Shown here: piece after piece, positions 17,438 to 26,980 of the stretch
Layout of the letters: every line of letters starts with the position of its first letter
Numbering within the stretch: position 1 is the first letter of the stretch
Assembly: GCA_002724585.1 (NCBI GenBank)
Contig: PBPE01000033.1
Span: 1-44,227 of the forward strand
DNA: 44,227 nucleotides
DNA from: Dehalococcoidia bacterium
GTDB taxonomy: Bacteria; Chloroflexota; Dehalococcoidia; Lucifugimonadales; UBA3495
Direction of reading: 5' to 3'
The notes under the pieces: model-generated
Told to the model about the DNA's origin: nothing
The model's database searches: none
What the model saw: the letters and a program-made list of their open reading frames with translations, nothing else
Made by a program: the position numbers and the translations under genes

Positions 17438-18208
17438 CTAATAAAATTGGACTGGATATATAACTTGGATCACACGTCCATCTTGAAGAGCGTCAAAATA
17501 AGAATGGCTATCATCGGGATTTTGAAGCCATCTCCTTACAAAATAAGCACATAGATTAGCAAGCTGCGTGCAGACAGAATACTCAGACTGAACGTAACAG
17601 AAATTCTCCAAGACCGCAGGAGATGGTATTTCCTCTTCCTGGTGTAAGAACTGATTCATAAACTCCGGGGCAACAGATTTTCCCTGTCCTGCAACGATCA
17701 AGCTGTAGTCTCGAACAGGTAAATCTGATTCCATGATATTTTCGTGACCGATAGCACTCATATTGGTTTCATCGACAAACAAATTTAAAGCCATCAAAAA
17801 CTTACTAATCGTTATTTCAGAAGGACTACCCAAAAATGAGTAAGGGCTATCTGTTCTCGACTTGGCAGTCACAAACTCTTCTTTATTTATGTAGGCGATA
17901 ATTGCCGGGACTTCTCTGCGCAATAAAATATCCAAGCAATCTTGAATCAAATCGGCTCTTTTTTGTGGGTTCCAAGAAGTGAAAAAGCCTGTTCCCTGGT
18001 AGACATCTCGAGGATTGATATGACTCGGAGTACCCGGTTCGCCTAAAGGGCTACCAAAATGACGCCGACACAAAGCGTTGAATTCGCCATTCATGGATAT
18101 ACACTGACCTTCGTGAACGAGAAGTCCTAGATGAACATGATGACGCTGATTCGAGTCATTAAAGCTATTGCCAGTATCCCCAGACTCGCCCATATAGACC
18201 AGGTACAT
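17438..18208 (-). CDS. DUF3800-like protein
   Basis: N-terminus MYLVYMGESGDTGNS resembles the YxDESGxTG start of DUF3800. Confidence 0.6.
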   Translation of the reverse strand: MYLVYMGESGDTGNSFNDSNQRHHVHLGLLVHEGQCISMNGEFNALCRRHFGSPLGEPGTPSHINPRDVYQGTGFFTSWNPQKRADLIQDCLDILLRREVPAIIAYINKEEFVTAKSRTDSPYSFLGSPSEITISKFLMALNLFVDETNMSAIGHENIMESDLPVRDYSLIVAGQGKSVAPEFMNQFLHQEEEIPSPAVLENFCYVQSEYSVCTQLANLCAYFVRRWLQNPDDSHSYFDALQDGRVIQVIYPVQFY

Positions 18209-18302
18209 GCTATACCTCCACTGAATGTTTTAATCCAACGTCAATCGGACCCTAATCGGATAATATCGCATTAAATTAAAAAGGTAGAAACCGAGAAGTA
18301 GA

Positions 18303-18956
18303 TTATTCCCCGTCAGCGGAACCACCTGAGTCAGAACTGTCTGTCGCAGTTTCTTCACCGGCTCCACCATCCGTAGCCATTGGCTGAGAATGACGCGTAA
18401 CTTCGATTCGTACTACCATTTCTTCACTATCTGTAACTATTGTGATATTGCTTGGGACCTTAACATCTCCAGCTCTAAGAACAGACGATGTTTCCGTCAT
18501 CCCGTTGATATCAACTTCTATTTCCGATGGAATTTCTAATGGCAAAGCTTCCACCAATATTTCTCGCATCTGAAGGGCCGCAGTCCCACCGGCTAACCTT
18601 GCTCCTAAAGCTTCTCCCGTCAGAACAAGCGGCACCAAGGATGTAACCTTTTGGTTGGCCGCAACCGCGAGAAAATCTACATGTAATATATCCCCTCGAA
18701 CAGGATGCCATTGGACTTCCCGAGCAAAAGTAAGCTGCTCATCGCCTTCCCCATCCACTGACACAGTTATAGGGGTAGTTCCCCCCGAACTTGCCAACGC
18801 TCTCACAATCTCTTTTTGTGCGCACTGTAATGCCCTTGACTCAATCTCTGGACCATACAGATGCACTGGGATAATTCCTTCCTGACGTAATCGTTTCACT
18901 TTCTTCCCGATTACATCACGGACCTGCAGTTGTATTTTTACGGCTTCTGTAGTCAT
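18303..18956 (-). CDS. rplY: 50S ribosomal protein L25 (Ctc/TL5 form)
   Basis: VRDVIGKKVKRLRQEGIIPVHLYGPEIESRALQ...VQWHPVRGDILHVDFLAV, C-terminal Ctc domain and acidic tail. Confidence 0.95.
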   Translation of the reverse strand: MTTEAVKIQLQVRDVIGKKVKRLRQEGIIPVHLYGPEIESRALQCAQKEIVRALASSGGTTPITVSVDGEGDEQLTFAREVQWHPVRGDILHVDFLAVAANQKVTSLVPLVLTGEALGARLAGGTAALQMREILVEALPLEIPSEIEVDINGMTETSSVLRAGDVKVPSNITIVTDSEEMVVRIEVTRHSQPMATDGGAGEETATDSSDSGGSADGE

Positions 18957-19220
18957 ACTACCGATTCTCCTTCTACGCTAAGAGTCAATATCAACAACTG
19001 ACTCTCGAGCTAACAAGACAAGTGTACCAAAGTTAGGGATTCAATGATATCATCCGGGGTATAGCTTGAAAACCTTTATTGATCATTCGCAATCTACCAA
19101 TACGCTTGTCTGTTCCTTATAGTCACCTAAGACTGCTCGGTTAAGATTGACAGTTACGCTATCATTGTTCTGGGAACAACCTTAAGGTTTTAGCAAGTAG
19201 GTTCAAATGGAGGTTAGGAT

Positions 19221-20123
19221 ATGGCATCACACTCACTAGGTCTGACTTTACATCAAGCAGCTCGGGAAAAGGGTGTCCCATTTACGCTCGAAAATGAACC
19301 TACAGATCACGAAGTTACATTACACGGAATGAAATTCCACTACCTTGAGTGGGGAGAGCCAACTAAACCTCTTATTGTCATGCTTCACGGCGGTTCCCAG
19401 CAGGCCCACAGTTGGGACTTCGTTAGTCTGCCATTATCCGAAAACTATCACATTCTAGCTCTAGACCAGCGCGGCCATGGCGATAGCGCCTGGGCTAGCG
19501 ACGGGGACTATTCTACAGAAGGGCACCAAACAGATATAGACGCCTTTGTATCTAACCTAGGTTTAAGCGGGTTTCATCTCATTGGACATTCCATGGGAGG
19601 AAGAAACAGCTATGTCTGGGCTTCTAGTAATTCAGAAAAACTACGCTCACTTACAATAGTGGATACCGGGCCAGAAGCACAACACAGAGGACGAAATAGA
19701 ATTCAAAATTTCAGGGAATTGCCTGATGAGCTTGATTCTTTTGAAGATTTCGCCAACAGGGTTCAGGAATACACCGGAAGAACTCGTGAACAGACCCTAG
19801 GTGCCTTGAAATATAGCATACGCGAACGTGAAGACGGAAAATGGACATGGAAATACGACAAATTACTCAGGACACCAGGACACCAAACACCCCAGCCTAG
19901 CTCCGAACAACTATGGGAAGCCGTCGCTAAGATAACCTGTCCAACTCTAGTAGTTCGAGGTGGCAATAGCGATATATTTGCACACGAAACCATGGAAAAA
20001 ATGAGCCAAGTCATTCCTAATTGCTCTACAGTAACGGTGCCGAATGCGGGACATTTAGTAGCAGGCGACAACCCTACTGATTTTCTGGCCGCAGTTAACA
20101 GTTTTTACAGCACGATCAAATAA
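19221..20123 (+). CDS. alpha/beta hydrolase
   Basis: VMLHGGSQQAHSWD, LALDQRGHGDS, LIGHSMGGRNSYVWA, C-terminal PNAGHLVAGDNP. Confidence 0.93.
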   Translation: MASHSLGLTLHQAAREKGVPFTLENEPTDHEVTLHGMKFHYLEWGEPTKPLIVMLHGGSQQAHSWDFVSLPLSENYHILALDQRGHGDSAWASDGDYSTEGHQTDIDAFVSNLGLSGFHLIGHSMGGRNSYVWASSNSEKLRSLTIVDTGPEAQHRGRNRIQNFRELPDELDSFEDFANRVQEYTGRTREQTLGALKYSIREREDGKWTWKYDKLLRTPGHQTPQPSSEQLWEAVAKITCPTLVVRGGNSDIFAHETMEKMSQVIPNCSTVTVPNAGHLVAGDNPTDFLAAVNSFYSTIK

Positions 20124-20152
20124 GCTTTCTACAATGGTCATAAGGCCTTGAT

Positions 20153-20548
20153 TTAGATATTCGGCGATGCATGATGAACGACGAGTTTCCAGCCAGAATC
20201 TGATCGGCAAAATACATTTGTCGCAATAACGCCAAAGTTATTGGCGCGACCTTGCAGTACGCTAGTAATATTCTCAACACATGTAACCCAGCCGCAATCT
20301 CCATCAGTATCTATCGCCAAATACTGTATATTGAAATGCATCAAAGAAGCATTTTCAAAAATGCCTTGCCAGCTGACTCGGATTTGATCCCATCCCGACA
20401 GTGGCCTCCATCCCGGATGAATGCAGAGTGCCCTTCCAGATATCTCGCAAATTGCGTCCATTTTATCGATATCTAAAGAACCAAATGCTTCATAAAATGT
20501 TTCGTTAGCCTGTCTTAGGCTTTCTATATCTGAATGGTCAGACAGCAT
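20153..20548 (-). CDS. SnoaL/DUF4440-like (NTF2-fold) protein
   Basis: LRQANETFYEAFGSLDIDKMDAICE...CIHPGWRPLSGWDQIRVSWQGIFEN...GWKLVVHHAS. Confidence 0.8.
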   Translation of the reverse strand: MLSDHSDIESLRQANETFYEAFGSLDIDKMDAICEISGRALCIHPGWRPLSGWDQIRVSWQGIFENASLMHFNIQYLAIDTDGDCGWVTCVENITSVLQGRANNFGVIATNVFCRSDSGWKLVVHHASPNI

Positions 20549-20572
20549 AACAGACTCCTTGAGGTTAAAAAA

Positions 20573-21418
20573 CTACGTAAGAACCTTACTAGCAATTCCG
20601 CGAAGAGACTCTAAGGCCGGTTCTTCAGAAGCTGTCGCCAGTCTAACCATCACTCTATTAGCTCCGGCGTCTTCAAAAGCCTTCAACAATTCTGCATCAG
20701 CAGGTTGTCCATACACTGATATCGATATGCTATTGGGATCACGTCCTCGTTCTTTACAAAGCTTATCGATTTCGCCGCGACCCAATCGTACATCCTCCGG
20801 CGTGACTCGATTCGGCATCCAACCATCTCCCCAATTCACCACCCTACGAAATACATTTTTCGCCATGCCTCCGATTAAAACTGGTGGATGTGGTTTTTGA
20901 ATTGGCTTAGGCATACAAATTACTGACGGAAAATCAATCAAATCCCCATGAAACTCAGCTTCTTCTTGAGTCCATAGTTCCTTCATAGCAAGAATAGACT
21001 CTCGAGTATATTTAACCCTGTCCTTAAAATCGATCCCAAACAATTCAGTCTCTTCCTTTAACCAACCAGTTCCAATGCCAAACAAAAAGCGCCCTTTTGA
21101 GCAATAATCTAGTGAAGCTATCTCTTTAGCCAACAGGAGTGGATTTCTCTCTGGTATTAAGCATATTCCAGTTGCAAGTTTCAGGGTTGTTGTTACCATA
21201 GATGCCCGAGCCAAAGCGATAAACGGGTCAATTATATTGTAGTACTCATCTGGCAGGACTCCATCTGCACTTCCAGGCCATTTAGTTTTATTACCGGCTG
21301 GGATCACTGGATGCTCTGGAACCCACAGAGATTCAAACCCTAATTTTTCACAGTTCTCCGCCAGTACCGCCGAATCTATCGATGTACCGGTAACGAACAT
21401 TGCAATGCCTATATCCAT
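20573..21418 (-). CDS. LLM class flavin/F420-dependent oxidoreductase
   Basis: MDIGIAMFVTG...ENCEKLGFESLWVPEHPVIP...ATGICLIPERNPLLLAKEIASLDYCSKGRFLFGIGTGWLKEE. Confidence 0.92.
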   Translation of the reverse strand: MDIGIAMFVTGTSIDSAVLAENCEKLGFESLWVPEHPVIPAGNKTKWPGSADGVLPDEYYNIIDPFIALARASMVTTTLKLATGICLIPERNPLLLAKEIASLDYCSKGRFLFGIGTGWLKEETELFGIDFKDRVKYTRESILAMKELWTQEEAEFHGDLIDFPSVICMPKPIQKPHPPVLIGGMAKNVFRRVVNWGDGWMPNRVTPEDVRLGRGEIDKLCKERGRDPNSISISVYGQPADAELLKAFEDAGANRVMVRLATASEEPALESLRGIASKVLT

Positions 21419-21464
21419 ATTCCCTCCAGCCCTGTTTGGAGATCTGCCTATCACGATATCTAAC

Positions 21465-21508
21465 AAAAAAGGATCGCATGGTCATATATGACCATGCGAT
21501 CCTTTTTT
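21465..21508. terminator. intrinsic terminator downstream of NIPSNAP gene
   Basis: Perfect 44-nt palindrome AAAAAAGGATCGCATGGTCATATATGACCATGCGATCCTTTTTT. Confidence 0.88.
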
Positions 21509-21523
21509 ACAATCCCTACCTGT

Positions 21524-22141
21524 CTAGTGCATTGGAGAGAAAGCAGATGGTATCAAAACCTTATTCTCTTGCTTCACTAGAAATTCTCTAGTAGGCGGTG
21601 GCCAGTGCTCAGTTGCACCAGCTTCAGCCCTTATACGGTTACGTTCTTCCAAATCTTTATATGGCCAAATATGCACCCACTTGTTAAGACCGCCTAATTC
21701 GGTATACATTCCTGCGGCCAAAGGAGAAAATTCTTCTCTATGCGGCACGGAGTTCCCCCACCGCTTCAATACTTCTCCCATGGAACCTGGTTGATACGTA
21801 TAACTTCTCATTTCATATACATTGCCTAGAGCCTGATCACCGCCCAACGGGCGCATGAAATCTGCGGGTATAAATATCTCCGACTCCATATTGATAATTA
21901 ACCCATCACTCTTTGGCGGCCAGTTAGGATCTTTGCCCGCTTCCTCTCTAATTTTTGTTCTTTCATCCAAATCCGCATAGGGCCACACGTGAATGACCTG
22001 GTTAAGGGGACCAATTTCCGTATGCCAAAAAGCGGCCAGTTTTGAATATTTTTCTCTATGCGGCAAGGCTTCTGCAAAGTTAGCCTCAAACTGAGGAACT
22101 CCTCCGGGTTTCAGAGTATACGTACGTACTTCATATATCAT
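21524..22141 (-). CDS. NIPSNAP family protein (two tandem domains)
   Basis: MIYEVRTYTLKPGGVPQFEANF... and the internal second copy VYEMRSYTYQPGSMGEVLKRW, both with VHIWPY/VHVWPY. Confidence 0.9.
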   Translation of the reverse strand: MIYEVRTYTLKPGGVPQFEANFAEALPHREKYSKLAAFWHTEIGPLNQVIHVWPYADLDERTKIREEAGKDPNWPPKSDGLIINMESEIFIPADFMRPLGGDQALGNVYEMRSYTYQPGSMGEVLKRWGNSVPHREEFSPLAAGMYTELGGLNKWVHIWPYKDLEERNRIRAEAGATEHWPPPTREFLVKQENKVLIPSAFSPMH

Positions 22142-22248
22142 TAGAATCCAACCTCTTTACAAATTTAAGGTCCTAGGACCGATCGGGCCAAGTGTAGCAA
22201 AAAGGGACTATCCCAGCAAATAAGTCCTTAAGACCACATGTCTTATTT

Positions 22249-23421
22249 TTAGCTTAGATAACCGATATGTCTACGAAGGCTCAAGCTCGCTGGCAGAATC
22301 AATAGCGTGGCCACTCCCATAACTATGACAGTAAAATCCAGATCGTATATATCCGCTATAAAGCCGTATACCAACGGTGCCAATATTGTTCCAATTTCGT
22401 TAGTTGTATAGAAAAATCCATAAAGGCGGGCTCTGCGGTGTAGCGGCACCAAAGACGCTACTGAAGCATACAAAGCAGATGATGTGCCATTAAGTCCAAT
22501 GCCCATAATCGCTAAAATAGGGATCAGCGCCATCGGCGGCACAACCAATGTTGCTATCAATAATACAGCAGTAAGACCTTTGGTCGCCCAAATAAGACTT
22601 ACAGCACTGAATTTGTCACCTAGCCAACCTACGACATATTTCCCAACTGCGCCACCACCAAATAATATCACTAGCAGTATACTGATCTGAGCAGGTTCCA
22701 TGCCTTTTGCATGCATAATGAACGGAAGGAATACTAACGCTGAAGACCTAGTGGCACTGTCCAAAACTCCGATACCACTAAGAGTTACAAATCCTGCCAT
22801 ATTGGTCCGCCCACCATCAGATAAAACTGTATCTTTTGTCACGGGCTCCGGCCTGCCAATATCAACGGCTTTTTTGAATGGAGCACAAAAGACCATAAAT
22901 ACAAGGGCACAAATACCAGTAATTAATAAAGTTGCTCTCCAGCCGAAAGGAATGGCAAGCAAAGCGAAAGCAGGCGCCACCATCTTACCCAAGTCTCCTG
23001 AGAAATTCACCGTGCCAACAGCTTTTGATACACCTCTTTCATCATACGCACGAGACACCATACTCGAACCGAGCGGATGTTGCGTCCCTCCGCCTAACCC
23101 TCCAACAAAAGAAACAACTAATAGCAAAGGAAACACTGAGCATAACGCCATCGCCATGAGGCCTATTGAAACCCACGCATTTCCCAGTAAGAGCAACCAG
23201 AATTCGCCGGTCGTCTCAGCAAGTATGCCAACCGGAATCTGAAACACTGCTGTTGCCCCAGTAAAAACTGATCGCAACAATCCTACTTCAGCATACGACA
23301 AGCCAAGATCGTCCTTTATCGCCGGCAATAAAGGTACCAACAAGGCAAAGAACAGATCACTCCAAACGTGCATCACAGACGAGAATATAAGGACATATCT
23401 AGGAACTGTTGGAGTTGGCAC
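22249..23421 (-). CDS. MFS transporter
   Basis: 12-TM-like hydrophobic profile; LLPAIKDDLGLSYAEVGLLRSVFTG, GGTQHPLGSSMVSRAYDERGVSKAVGTVNFSGDLGK. Confidence 0.88.
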   Translation of the reverse strand: MPTPTVPRYVLIFSSVMHVWSDLFFALLVPLLPAIKDDLGLSYAEVGLLRSVFTGATAVFQIPVGILAETTGEFWLLLLGNAWVSIGLMAMALCSVFPLLLVVSFVGGLGGGTQHPLGSSMVSRAYDERGVSKAVGTVNFSGDLGKMVAPAFALLAIPFGWRATLLITGICALVFMVFCAPFKKAVDIGRPEPVTKDTVLSDGGRTNMAGFVTLSGIGVLDSATRSSALVFLPFIMHAKGMEPAQISILLVILFGGGAVGKYVVGWLGDKFSAVSLIWATKGLTAVLLIATLVVPPMALIPILAIMGIGLNGTSSALYASVASLVPLHRRARLYGFFYTTNEIGTILAPLVYGFIADIYDLDFTVIVMGVATLLILPASLSLRRHIGYLS

Positions 23422-23572
23422 TATAGCACTAGTAGACAGAAACCCCCCATAACTATCTCTTGAATTTCGGAAAAGTTACACCTAGACGAACATTTAGTCA
23501 AATCCTCTTTTGACATGGATAACCAAAGAGACCTATCATATCGTCATAATAATCCCCATAGGAGAATCTAAA

Positions 23573-23992
23573 TTGGCCACCATTGGTGAATTAAAAAACC
23601 AGTACCATCAACTAGACCAAGAACTTTCATGGAAGTCCGAAGAGGCTATCGAAAGTTCCTGCCTATTAGCCTTTAATTACGAATACACCGATCAGGACAC
23701 CGAGGTTAAGATTGACACTGATGAATTCACCGCTGTCTGCCCGTGGACTGGTTTACCAGATTATGGGACGTTGTATATTGATTACATACCATCCTCTAGT
23801 TGCATAGAACTAAAGTCCCTAAAATTCTACTTGCTTTCATATCGGGACGTAGGAATAGTTCAGGAACATGCAGTAAATCGCATACTGAACGATCTTGTTG
23901 ATCTATGCAAACCTAAAAGTATGAAGATCACTCTTGATTATAAAACTCGAGGGGGAATACACACGTCCGTCTCGGTTGAACACAATACGTAG
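23573..23992 (+). CDS. queF: NADPH-dependent 7-cyano-7-deazaguanine (preQ0) reductase
   Basis: DEFTAVCPWTGLPDYGTLYIDYIPSSSCIELKSLKFYLLSYRDVGIVQEHAVNRILNDL. TTG start at 23573 with AGGAG upstream preferred to 23510. Confidence 0.93.
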   Translation: MATIGELKNQYHQLDQELSWKSEEAIESSCLLAFNYEYTDQDTEVKIDTDEFTAVCPWTGLPDYGTLYIDYIPSSSCIELKSLKFYLLSYRDVGIVQEHAVNRILNDLVDLCKPKSMKITLDYKTRGGIHTSVSVEHNT

Positions 23993-24001
23993 GGGGCGTA
24001 A

Positions 24002-24709
24002 ATGAAATTCTCGGGAACATTTATTATTATTGTGGCACTATTCATAACGGTGCTCATTACTTCCAACATAGTCGCTGTGAAGCTTATACATATATTAACC
24101 CTTCCGGAGCCATTTTTAGGGGACGCTCTGATTTTCTTACCAGCTTCAATAATAATCTTCCCGATTAGCTACATAATTGGAGACGTATTAACCGAGGTCT
24201 ACGGCTTCAGAACTGCTAGAGGTGTTATTTGGTTAGGGTTTGCCTGCAATGTGCTAGTAGCTATCGTGCTATGGCTTACCGGTATAATACCAGCGGTGAT
24301 TTTCTGGGAGAACCAAGATGCTTATATGAGTATTCTAGGCCAATTCCCTCTAATTCTAATGGGCTCATTTGTCGCATACTTGATAGGGGAGTTTTCTAAC
24401 TCAGCCACCTTATCTATTTTGAAAGTAACCACTAATGGAAAATACTTGTGGCTAAGAACAATTGGGTCCACAGTAGTTGGTCAAGGATTCGATTCTTTTG
24501 TATTTATTTTTATAGCCTTTGGAATTAGCGGGGCACTCGGACCTGAAACGCTATTTAGAACGGCTCTATTGCAATGGTGGGTAAAAATAGGCTACGAAGC
24601 CTTAGCAACTCCACTAACTTACGCTGTCGTAAACTACATCAAGAAAAAGGAACAAATGGACGTATATGACCCACCGAGATCGCTAAATCCTTTTGGTGTT
24701 TTCAGATAA
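24002..24709 (+). CDS. queuosine precursor transporter (YhhQ/VUT family)
   Basis: TSNIVAVKLI...FPISYIIGDVLTEVYGFRTARGVIWLGF...GSTVVGQGFDSFVFIFIAF; adjacent to queF. Confidence 0.92.
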   Translation: MKFSGTFIIIVALFITVLITSNIVAVKLIHILTLPEPFLGDALIFLPASIIIFPISYIIGDVLTEVYGFRTARGVIWLGFACNVLVAIVLWLTGIIPAVIFWENQDAYMSILGQFPLILMGSFVAYLIGEFSNSATLSILKVTTNGKYLWLRTIGSTVVGQGFDSFVFIFIAFGISGALGPETLFRTALLQWWVKIGYEALATPLTYAVVNYIKKKEQMDVYDPPRSLNPFGVFR

Positions 24710-24726
24710 GGATCTATTAGCAAATT

Positions 24727-24879
24727 GTGAATCCTAAACCCACAATAAGGCAAGCTATACAAAATCTGTTACAGAACATGCCGGCGAGCCAAAAGCTAAG
24801 GCTATTTGTAAGGAACAACATCTACAAATTGATAACGCTGGACAGATGCTGTGGAAACAACGGTCAACCAGGATGTTGA
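24727..24879 (+). CDS. small Cys-rich hypothetical protein (50 aa, ends DRCCGNNGQPGC)
   Basis: GTG-initiated ORF MNPKPTIRQAIQNLLQNMPASQKLRLFVRNNIYKLITLDRCCGNNGQPGC*; occupies the otherwise empty gap after the transporter. Confidence 0.45.
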   Translation: MNPKPTIRQAIQNLLQNMPASQKLRLFVRNNIYKLITLDRCCGNNGQPGC

Positions 24880-24925
24880 AGGAAATAGTCGCCTAGTCTA
24901 GGCTATTCGGTCCATCGGACAACTA

Positions 24926-25798
24926 CTAGGCCATTACCAAAGAACCCTCAGACACGGCTAGCCCGACCCACCAATGCCTACCTCTTCCGCGACGCCTTCT
25001 CTCGAATCCAGCTGAGGTGAGTTTCATACCAAAACTTCGCTGACCAACAGGCTGATAACCATGCTCAGCACACCATTCCAAATACGCTGAGTATAAATCT
25101 TTGGCCATTACCATTTCTTCTGATCCGACAACACAAATGTTCTCTACAAAGTCTCCCAACGCATCCTTAGGTGCCATTTGGAATGTAGGCGTCTCTTGAG
25201 GTTTAGCAACAATGTCATATTTCAGTTGTTCGGGTTTAATACTCGTATAATTCGTATTCCGATGCGGTATTGCAGTGGCGCAATACTTCAGCAGATTTAT
25301 GTATTGTTGAACCCCACCGAAATCACTCCAACAAAGCTCCTTACCGTCCAATTGACTAGTGTCTAGCACAAAATTTGCTGAATCAACTGCAAACAGTTTC
25401 TGGTAATCTTTCGGACACCTCCATGTCGGAGTCATTAATCCATCCCTAAAGGCTTCTGCAATTAGGGATATTATGCAATGGGCCGTTTCCAACTCAGTTG
25501 AGCAATTACTATCAGGAATATCACCACATACACCACGTATGATGCGATCGGTCTCCATTACGGAGCATGCAAATGCAGCTCTGACCTGATTGTTTCCCCT
25601 TCGTATGAGATCGGCATTGTCAGTAACCTCAAGGGGTATCAGTGGTTTAGCAACGGAAAGGTCTGATGCAATAAACTCACTTTGACTCGAAACCAATCGG
25701 GCAGTCATTATGCCTCGTTCAACGGCTTCTAATAAAGCGACCCCTAGAGTAAGGTTTTCAACAAGTAAATATATATGTTCTGATGGCGACACACCCAC
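24926..25798 (-). CDS. hypothetical protein with phage/plasmid primase-like C-terminal DNA-binding (winged-helix) domain
   Basis: C-terminus VMAKDLYSAYLEWCAEHGYQPVGQRSFGMKLTSAGFERRRRGRGRHWWVGL resembles the wHTH at the end of P4/D5-type primases; no helicase motifs in the rest. Confidence 0.55.
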   Translation of the reverse strand: MGVSPSEHIYLLVENLTLGVALLEAVERGIMTARLVSSQSEFIASDLSVAKPLIPLEVTDNADLIRRGNNQVRAAFACSVMETDRIIRGVCGDIPDSNCSTELETAHCIISLIAEAFRDGLMTPTWRCPKDYQKLFAVDSANFVLDTSQLDGKELCWSDFGGVQQYINLLKYCATAIPHRNTNYTSIKPEQLKYDIVAKPQETPTFQMAPKDALGDFVENICVVGSEEMVMAKDLYSAYLEWCAEHGYQPVGQRSFGMKLTSAGFERRRRGRGRHWWVGLAVSEGSLVMA

Positions 25799-25913
25799 AC
25801 CTCCGCATTCACTTGCCTATAGTGTAATCTGATTAGCACTCAAAACGACAAGAGGGCAGCATGAGAGTTTTCACCAATTCTTAAACAGGTATCGTTAGAT
25901 TAAATTAGGACTG

Positions 25914-26882
25914 TTAGTCGTTAATATTCATCACTACTTTGATCACATTATCCTGCTGTTGGTCATACATGTCATAAGCGTTTTGAACTTCTGAAAAACC
26001 CATCTTATGTGTGATCAATTTACTTGGATCAGCCCACCCACGTTCTGTAAGCGACACCATATCTTTAATCTGGGTAATCGGATCACCGCTTCGGGCACCA
26101 GTTGTTGGTATGATACGGGGTTGTTGCTCCATCCAGTAGTTATGTTCTATCGGTACGTATTTATCAGTCTGAATACCAAATACAATAATGGTGCCAAATT
26201 GGCGTATCTGGCTGAATGCCATATTCAAGGTATCAGGGTATCCCGCGGCTTCCACTGTGATATCTGCCCCGACTCCTCCGGTTATTTCAGATATAGCTTC
26301 ACTCAAACTCTCCTTGTCCGGATTAATCCTATGAGTAGAGCCAAACTCTTTTGATTTTTCCAATCTGTAATCCAAAAGATCTGCTACTATCACATTGCGG
26401 GCGCCCATCCTGGACACCAGCATGGTAAAACTTAGTCCGATACTTCCCTGTCCCAGTATTAATACATTTTGACCCAAGACGCTACCCATCTGACGACATG
26501 AGTACAATACCGTACCTGAAGGCTGGCACATAACCCATTCATCTAATGACCCTGTATCCGGTAAAAGTGCCATTCTTGTCGGATCAGATATAACATATTC
26601 ACACAACCCACCAGTTCCACGGTACGGGATAGTTATCACTCTCTGACCTTCTTGAAAGTCATCGGTTTTACTATCCACAACTATTCCTGCCAGTTCATGA
26701 CAGGGTGAACCAGGTTTCATCGGATAATCTTCCTCAACAGTAGAACTGTACCCGTGTCTTATATCGCTTCCGCACACTGAAACTCGTTCAAGCTTTATTA
26801 AGCATTGACCATCTGAAGGAACGGGAGTCTCCACATCCACAAATTCAAAATTCTTAGGACCAACTAACCTTGCTGATTTCAT
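25914..26882 (-). CDS. zinc-type medium-chain alcohol dehydrogenase
   Basis: VSVCGSDIRHG, GSPCHELAGIV, LGQGSIGLSFTMLVSRMGARNVIVADLLDYRLEKSKEFG. Confidence 0.92.
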   Translation of the reverse strand: MKSARLVGPKNFEFVDVETPVPSDGQCLIKLERVSVCGSDIRHGYSSTVEEDYPMKPGSPCHELAGIVVDSKTDDFQEGQRVITIPYRGTGGLCEYVISDPTRMALLPDTGSLDEWVMCQPSGTVLYSCRQMGSVLGQNVLILGQGSIGLSFTMLVSRMGARNVIVADLLDYRLEKSKEFGSTHRINPDKESLSEAISEITGGVGADITVEAAGYPDTLNMAFSQIRQFGTIIVFGIQTDKYVPIEHNYWMEQQPRIIPTTGARSGDPITQIKDMVSLTERGWADPSKLITHKMGFSEVQNAYDMYDQQQDNVIKVVMNIND

Positions 26883-26980
26883 AGTAAATTTCTCCTTCAG
26901 ATTTTATGCCGCTATAGTAATATCAATTCGAACAGCATATCAAGTATAGTATTTATTATCTTCTGATTCGTAACGCCCTA

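Noticed and set aside
20559-20900. 113-aa plus-strand ORF
   Set aside because: Antisense to the LLM oxidoreductase; no domain signature.
22169-22180. GGTCCTAGGACC palindrome upstream of the NIPSNAP gene
   Set aside because: Perfect 12-bp palindrome but isolated; without repeats elsewhere it is not strong enough to call an operator.
22700-23242. 180-aa plus-strand ORF
   Set aside because: Antisense to the clearly coding MFS transporter; low-complexity, no recognisable domain.
23421-23573. Possible preQ1 riboswitch upstream of queF
   Set aside because: I could not find the preQ1-I/II/III consensus or a convincing pseudoknot in this short gap.
24877-24885. TGA ending the CCGNNGQPGC ORF as another Sec codon
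   Set aside because: Only two more codons follow before TAG and there is no SECIS-like hairpin at the right distance.
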